This document shows positions 61,233-64,000 of a DNA stretch of 64,000 bases, piece by piece. Position 1 is the stretch's first letter, and each line of letters begins with the position of its first letter. Source of the DNA: Micropterix aruncella (taxonomy: Eukaryota > Arthropoda > Insecta > Lepidoptera > Micropterigidae). The position numbers were made by a program, and so were the translations under genes. The DNA lies in contig OX155950.1 in NCBI GenBank assembly GCA_944548615.1, forward strand, positions 35,117,610 through 35,181,609. Direction: 5' to 3'. The notes under the pieces were generated by a model. The model did no database searches. It worked only from the letters and a program-made list of their open reading frames with translations, and was not told the origin of the DNA.

Positions 61233-61570
61233 TAGAATAGAATAGAATAACTTTATTGTGCTATAAAAACATAACAATGAATATTACACTGGTTTTATAA
61301 AAAAGACAATTTATGCACAAATGGCGGACTTATCTCTATAGCGATAACTTACAGTCAACCATTCCAAGCCAAAGCTGCACGGAACCAGTAGGAACCAACC
61401 CAATATATCTATCATCATCATTAACATTAAATAGATACCAGCCTAAAAATCCCTCTGCAATAGTCCGGCATATCCACCTTAATCGATTGTTGTATCTCAA
61501 TGGCCGCCTCTCATGTCAACAGCCTACTCACTACTGCAGGGAACCACGGCTTCTCGGAGAGATTCGCCGC
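61233..61570 (-). mobile_element. LINE 3' end, antisense
   Basis: Plus strand AGAATAGAATAGAATAACTT and TATTGTGCTATAAAA is the reverse of a ...CACAATAAAGTTATTC(TATTC)n tail. CGGACTTATCTCTATAGCGA, then TTACAGTCAACC, resembles the 3' UTR ends of insect LINEs. No coding block. Confidence 0.5.
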
Positions 61571-61574
61571 TAGA

Positions 61575-62090
61575 TAAATACGAAATATGTTATGTTAGTC
61601 ACGCGGCAGTGATTGCCAATGAAACCCTCCCGATTTAAGATTCAATCACGCTCTCGGCTAGCAGAGCAACTCGCCCGAGATGAGAGCCAGCGCAATTGAA
61701 TGCGAGACATCCGCTAGCGTATTCCGAGCGCGCACAACACATTGCCACTGGATTAGCTCGCGCTTTTTATATCAACTTTAGTTGGGTATTCTGCTGCTGC
61801 CACCATTATTGTCCCATTAATAATTATTAGTAAATAGCTGTGGTAAAAGCCTTAGCTATTTCAATATTCTCTAGCGCCAGATTTCTAAGATTCTATTTTT
61901 ATATGCTCCGCGATTACATACATAGAGAAAACGGTTGTGTCAACCCAAAACCTTTCCAGCAAGAAAATAACCCCCCATCCACCCGCCTCCCACCTCCCTT
62001 CCCCCTCCCCTCTCCCCTCCCCTTCCCTCCCGATATTAATAGTAGTATATTTTAGTATTTTGTAGTATTTTGTGGCGTTTAAATGGCTGT
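61575..62090. other. Unassigned, CpG-rich patch then C-rich tract
   Basis: 61600-61780 is CpG-rich and contains TTTTTATATCAACTTTAG. 61975-62030 is an almost pure pyrimidine tract (CCTCCCACCTCCCTTCCCCC and onward). No gene. Confidence 0.35.
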
Positions 62091-62094
62091 TTTT

Positions 62095-62575
62095 CAATAT
62101 GGTGTAGTATTTTCATAAATACCGCGGTTTTCTTTCGACGCTTGTATAAGAGATATTCCAACCAAAATCTGAAAATTTCGCAATGTGGTTTCGGCCCAAC
62201 GACGTATATGTGTACCGAAATTCAAGACTCTAACTGTAGTATTTCGAGGTTGAAGTAGGGATGAAGGATGAAGGATGACTAGCGCGCCCTCTAGTGAACC
62301 AATTCCAACTACAATATCAACTCTTGCCATGACTGAATGATGCCTGCATGCCAAATTTCAGCTCAATCGGACGTTTCATATCGTGGAAGAATATACACAT
62401 ACATACACATAGAGATACACACACCGACTCACAGACAGACTACAGTCTGGGATTGGCCCTTATCATCTCAGGTGGGGACTGGGGGGGGGGGGGGGGAGGG
62501 AGGGGTAAAACTGGATATTTTATCTTCAAATTGATTTTTCTTTTAGAGCGTTCACAAACTTTCCATTTTGCCGGG
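62095..62575 (+). repeat. R repeat, copy 4 (5' truncated)
   Basis: GAGATATTCCAACCAAAATC (62150), GTTTCGGCCCAACGACGTAT, CGCGCCCTCTAGTGAACC and AATTTCAGCTCAATCGGACG to a CACATA-rich tract, then a run of 17 or so G followed by GGAGGGAGGGG (62477-62505), GGATATTTTATCTTC and TTTTGCCGGGTAAG near 62575. The end TTGCCGGG mirrors the CCCGGCAA start of copies 2 and 3. Confidence 0.78.
62477..62505 (+). repeat. Poly-G tract
   Basis: A long G run then GGGAGGGAGGGG, a sequence able to form a G-quadruplex. It replaces the CA-tract neighbourhood of the other R copies. Confidence 0.9.
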
Positions 62576-62721
62576 TAAGTAAAAGTATAGAAGATTTACT
62601 CGTATGTCACACGAATGCATTAGAATGGATCGCAAAGTGTTTTTTTTTGTTGTTCTCCATACTTTTCTATATTACAAAAAATAAATATCTACTAAAGAAC
62701 ATATTCGAATAATGATAAACA

Positions 62722-62905
62722 GGATAAAAACGAAATTACTGCGTGAAGTTTGAAACACCCGATGTTTCGGCAATGTTGAAACCGCCGTTGTCCACAATGA
62801 ACTGTACCCTGTCTATCAGACAACGGCGGTTGCAACATCGCCGAAAGATCAGGTGTTGCAAATTTCACGCCGTAAATTCTTTTTATGTTATTTATAACGT
62901 CAACC
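62722..62905. mobile_element. Hairpin element family H, copy 3 (long form)
   Basis: The arms AACGAAATTACTGCGTGAAG, CACCCGATGTTTCGGCAATG and AACCGCCGTTGTC pair with GACAACGGCGGTTGCAACAT, CGCCGAAAGATCAGGTG and ATTTCACGCCGTAAATT across a 26-nt loop. Right arm ends near 62880. Arms are about 65 bp, longer than in copy 2. Confidence 0.8.
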
Positions 62906-62909
62906 AATC

Positions 62910-64000
62910 TAGGCATAACATAATATGCAAGCTTCACGAAAGAATTACTATCCCGACAAAAGATGTAGATCAGAGGAATAGATTATTATGGTCATATCCA
63001 TCGCAGAAAGTCACCACATATACCTACTTACAGATGTGTGAAGTTACTTAGCAGGCAAATGGAAAGTAGAAAGATCGTTAAATATGGAAGAATTTTTTCA
63101 ATTATTTTACAATACAATACAATACAATCAACTACTCCAGTAGATAGATATTCCTACACTTGGATGCGTCACATAATTATTGCAAAAAAAATATTATTAA
63201 AAACATAACTATCATGATAGTTGTCATGGCTGTAATATTATATTCAATATTACAATAATCAAAATATAATAATGTGATTTAAGAGTCAGGGAGAATAATG
63301 TATTAGAATAGAAATGCAAATTCTTTGTAGAATAATCAAAGACAATTTATGTTATTGTTAATCCAGCAATATGCCTTCGTGTTTTTGAAAAATGAATAGG
63401 TGTAACCGTGTATACCTATTTTTTTTTTCATTTTCATACTCCAACGAGGTGGATGGAGACAGAAGCCAATCCATCCACCACCCGAGCAGTTATAACGACT
63501 ATAGTCGTCTTTTCTGCCCGAGCTTAATTGTATATCCAATGATCAGAGGCTTCTATCCCCATCCAACCCCCCAAGGAGTCATTTATTAATTCGTTTCATA
63601 AATACATTTTTTCTCTTTTTACATTTTACATTTACATACACATACATGTATTTACATTACATTTCATTACATACCTAGTTACAATACGTATTATCTAAAA
63701 TAAAATTCAAAAAAAAAATATGTATATATAATAATAAAAAGAGAAGAAAAAAAAATACATTCATATTTTGCCAGGTGGTAGTGCATAAGTTATAAAATTA
63801 AGCAGCATTCGCAAACAACAGCAAGAAGGGAGTGGGGACAGAACGAGCTTGGTACGGTGGCACGGGTACACCCGTTAGGGAGAGAGACAATACAAACAAA
63901 GTTTATTTAAAGCTCGTTTAAAACCGGCACAGCGCGGAGGGCAGTACGTGTTTCACGGAGACGGCAAGTCACTCGCACCTAGAGGGGGAGTGCCCTGGGG
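62910..64000. other. AT-rich, turning GC-rich at the window end
   Basis: Pyrimidine- and TACAT-rich simple sequence at 63590-63720. 63430-63520 has a weak RP1-head resemblance (CCACCCGAGCAGTTATAACG). From 63830 the sequence turns GC-rich and continues past the window. No gene recognised. Confidence 0.35.

Noticed and set aside
63430..63520. Seventh RP1 copy
   Set aside because: Only a short head-like stretch (CCACCCGAGCAGTTATAACG) is similar. Too little to call.

Overview
This is an AT-rich eukaryotic window, most likely from an insect. Evidence for that is the mix of elements: a mariner with a DD34D catalytic core, a Helitron Pif1-type helicase remnant, a Penelope-like element with a GIY-YIG domain, several APE-type LINE remnants, a tRNA-derived SINE and several families of short inverted-repeat elements. 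The 107-bp minisatellite near 44.3 kb reminds me of Lepidoptera, but that is memory, not proof. I recognise no intact host protein gene, no functional tRNA or rRNA gene and no CRISPR array. Almost everything that can be identified is a decayed or non-autonomous mobile element in unannotated AT-rich DNA.

Layout. 0-10 kb: LINE tail (1.55-1.99 kb); a mariner with TIRs (2.559-4.323 kb) split by a 667-bp retroposon, called RP1 here, with a 14-bp target duplication; a LINE remnant carrying a TTA-flanked foldback element (5.4-6.3 kb); a second RP1 copy (6.4-7.0 kb); and a copy of a repeat called R here (9.0-9.4 kb). 10-24 kb: an AATC microsatellite, a SINE, LINE fragments (13.6, 15.6, 16.4, 18.0 kb), RP1 copy 3, a foldback element (19.6 kb), a Helitron helicase end (20.1 kb) and two MITE families (21.6 and 23.0 kb). 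24.7-27.9 kb: the longest coding remnant, a LINE open reading frame with endonuclease, reverse transcriptase and a C-terminal zinc finger, broken by stops and frameshifts. 28-32.4 kb: mostly featureless. 32.4-36.1 kb: a satellite-like repeat split by a nest of insertions (5S rRNA-derived sequence, LINE, TA-flanked DNA transposon, RNase H LINE).

36-53 kb: three solo LTRs of one family, each with a 4-bp target duplication; a second, inverted copy of the 21.6-kb MITE; RP1 copies; SINE copy 2; an R repeat with a 583-bp TTAA insertion; a 107-bp minisatellite; and compound microsatellites. 53-64 kb: an antisense LINE interrupted by a 143-bp hairpin element with a 13-bp duplication; very long TA tracts enclosing a perfect 271-bp palindrome; a Penelope-like fragment; RP1 copy 6; and a further R repeat.

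The value of the window is its insertion history. Several insertions can be dated relative to one another because the interrupted host element or a paralogous copy shows the empty site. The best candidates for something undescribed are the RP1 retroposon family, the hairpin element with a long target duplication, and the perfect palindrome between TA tracts.
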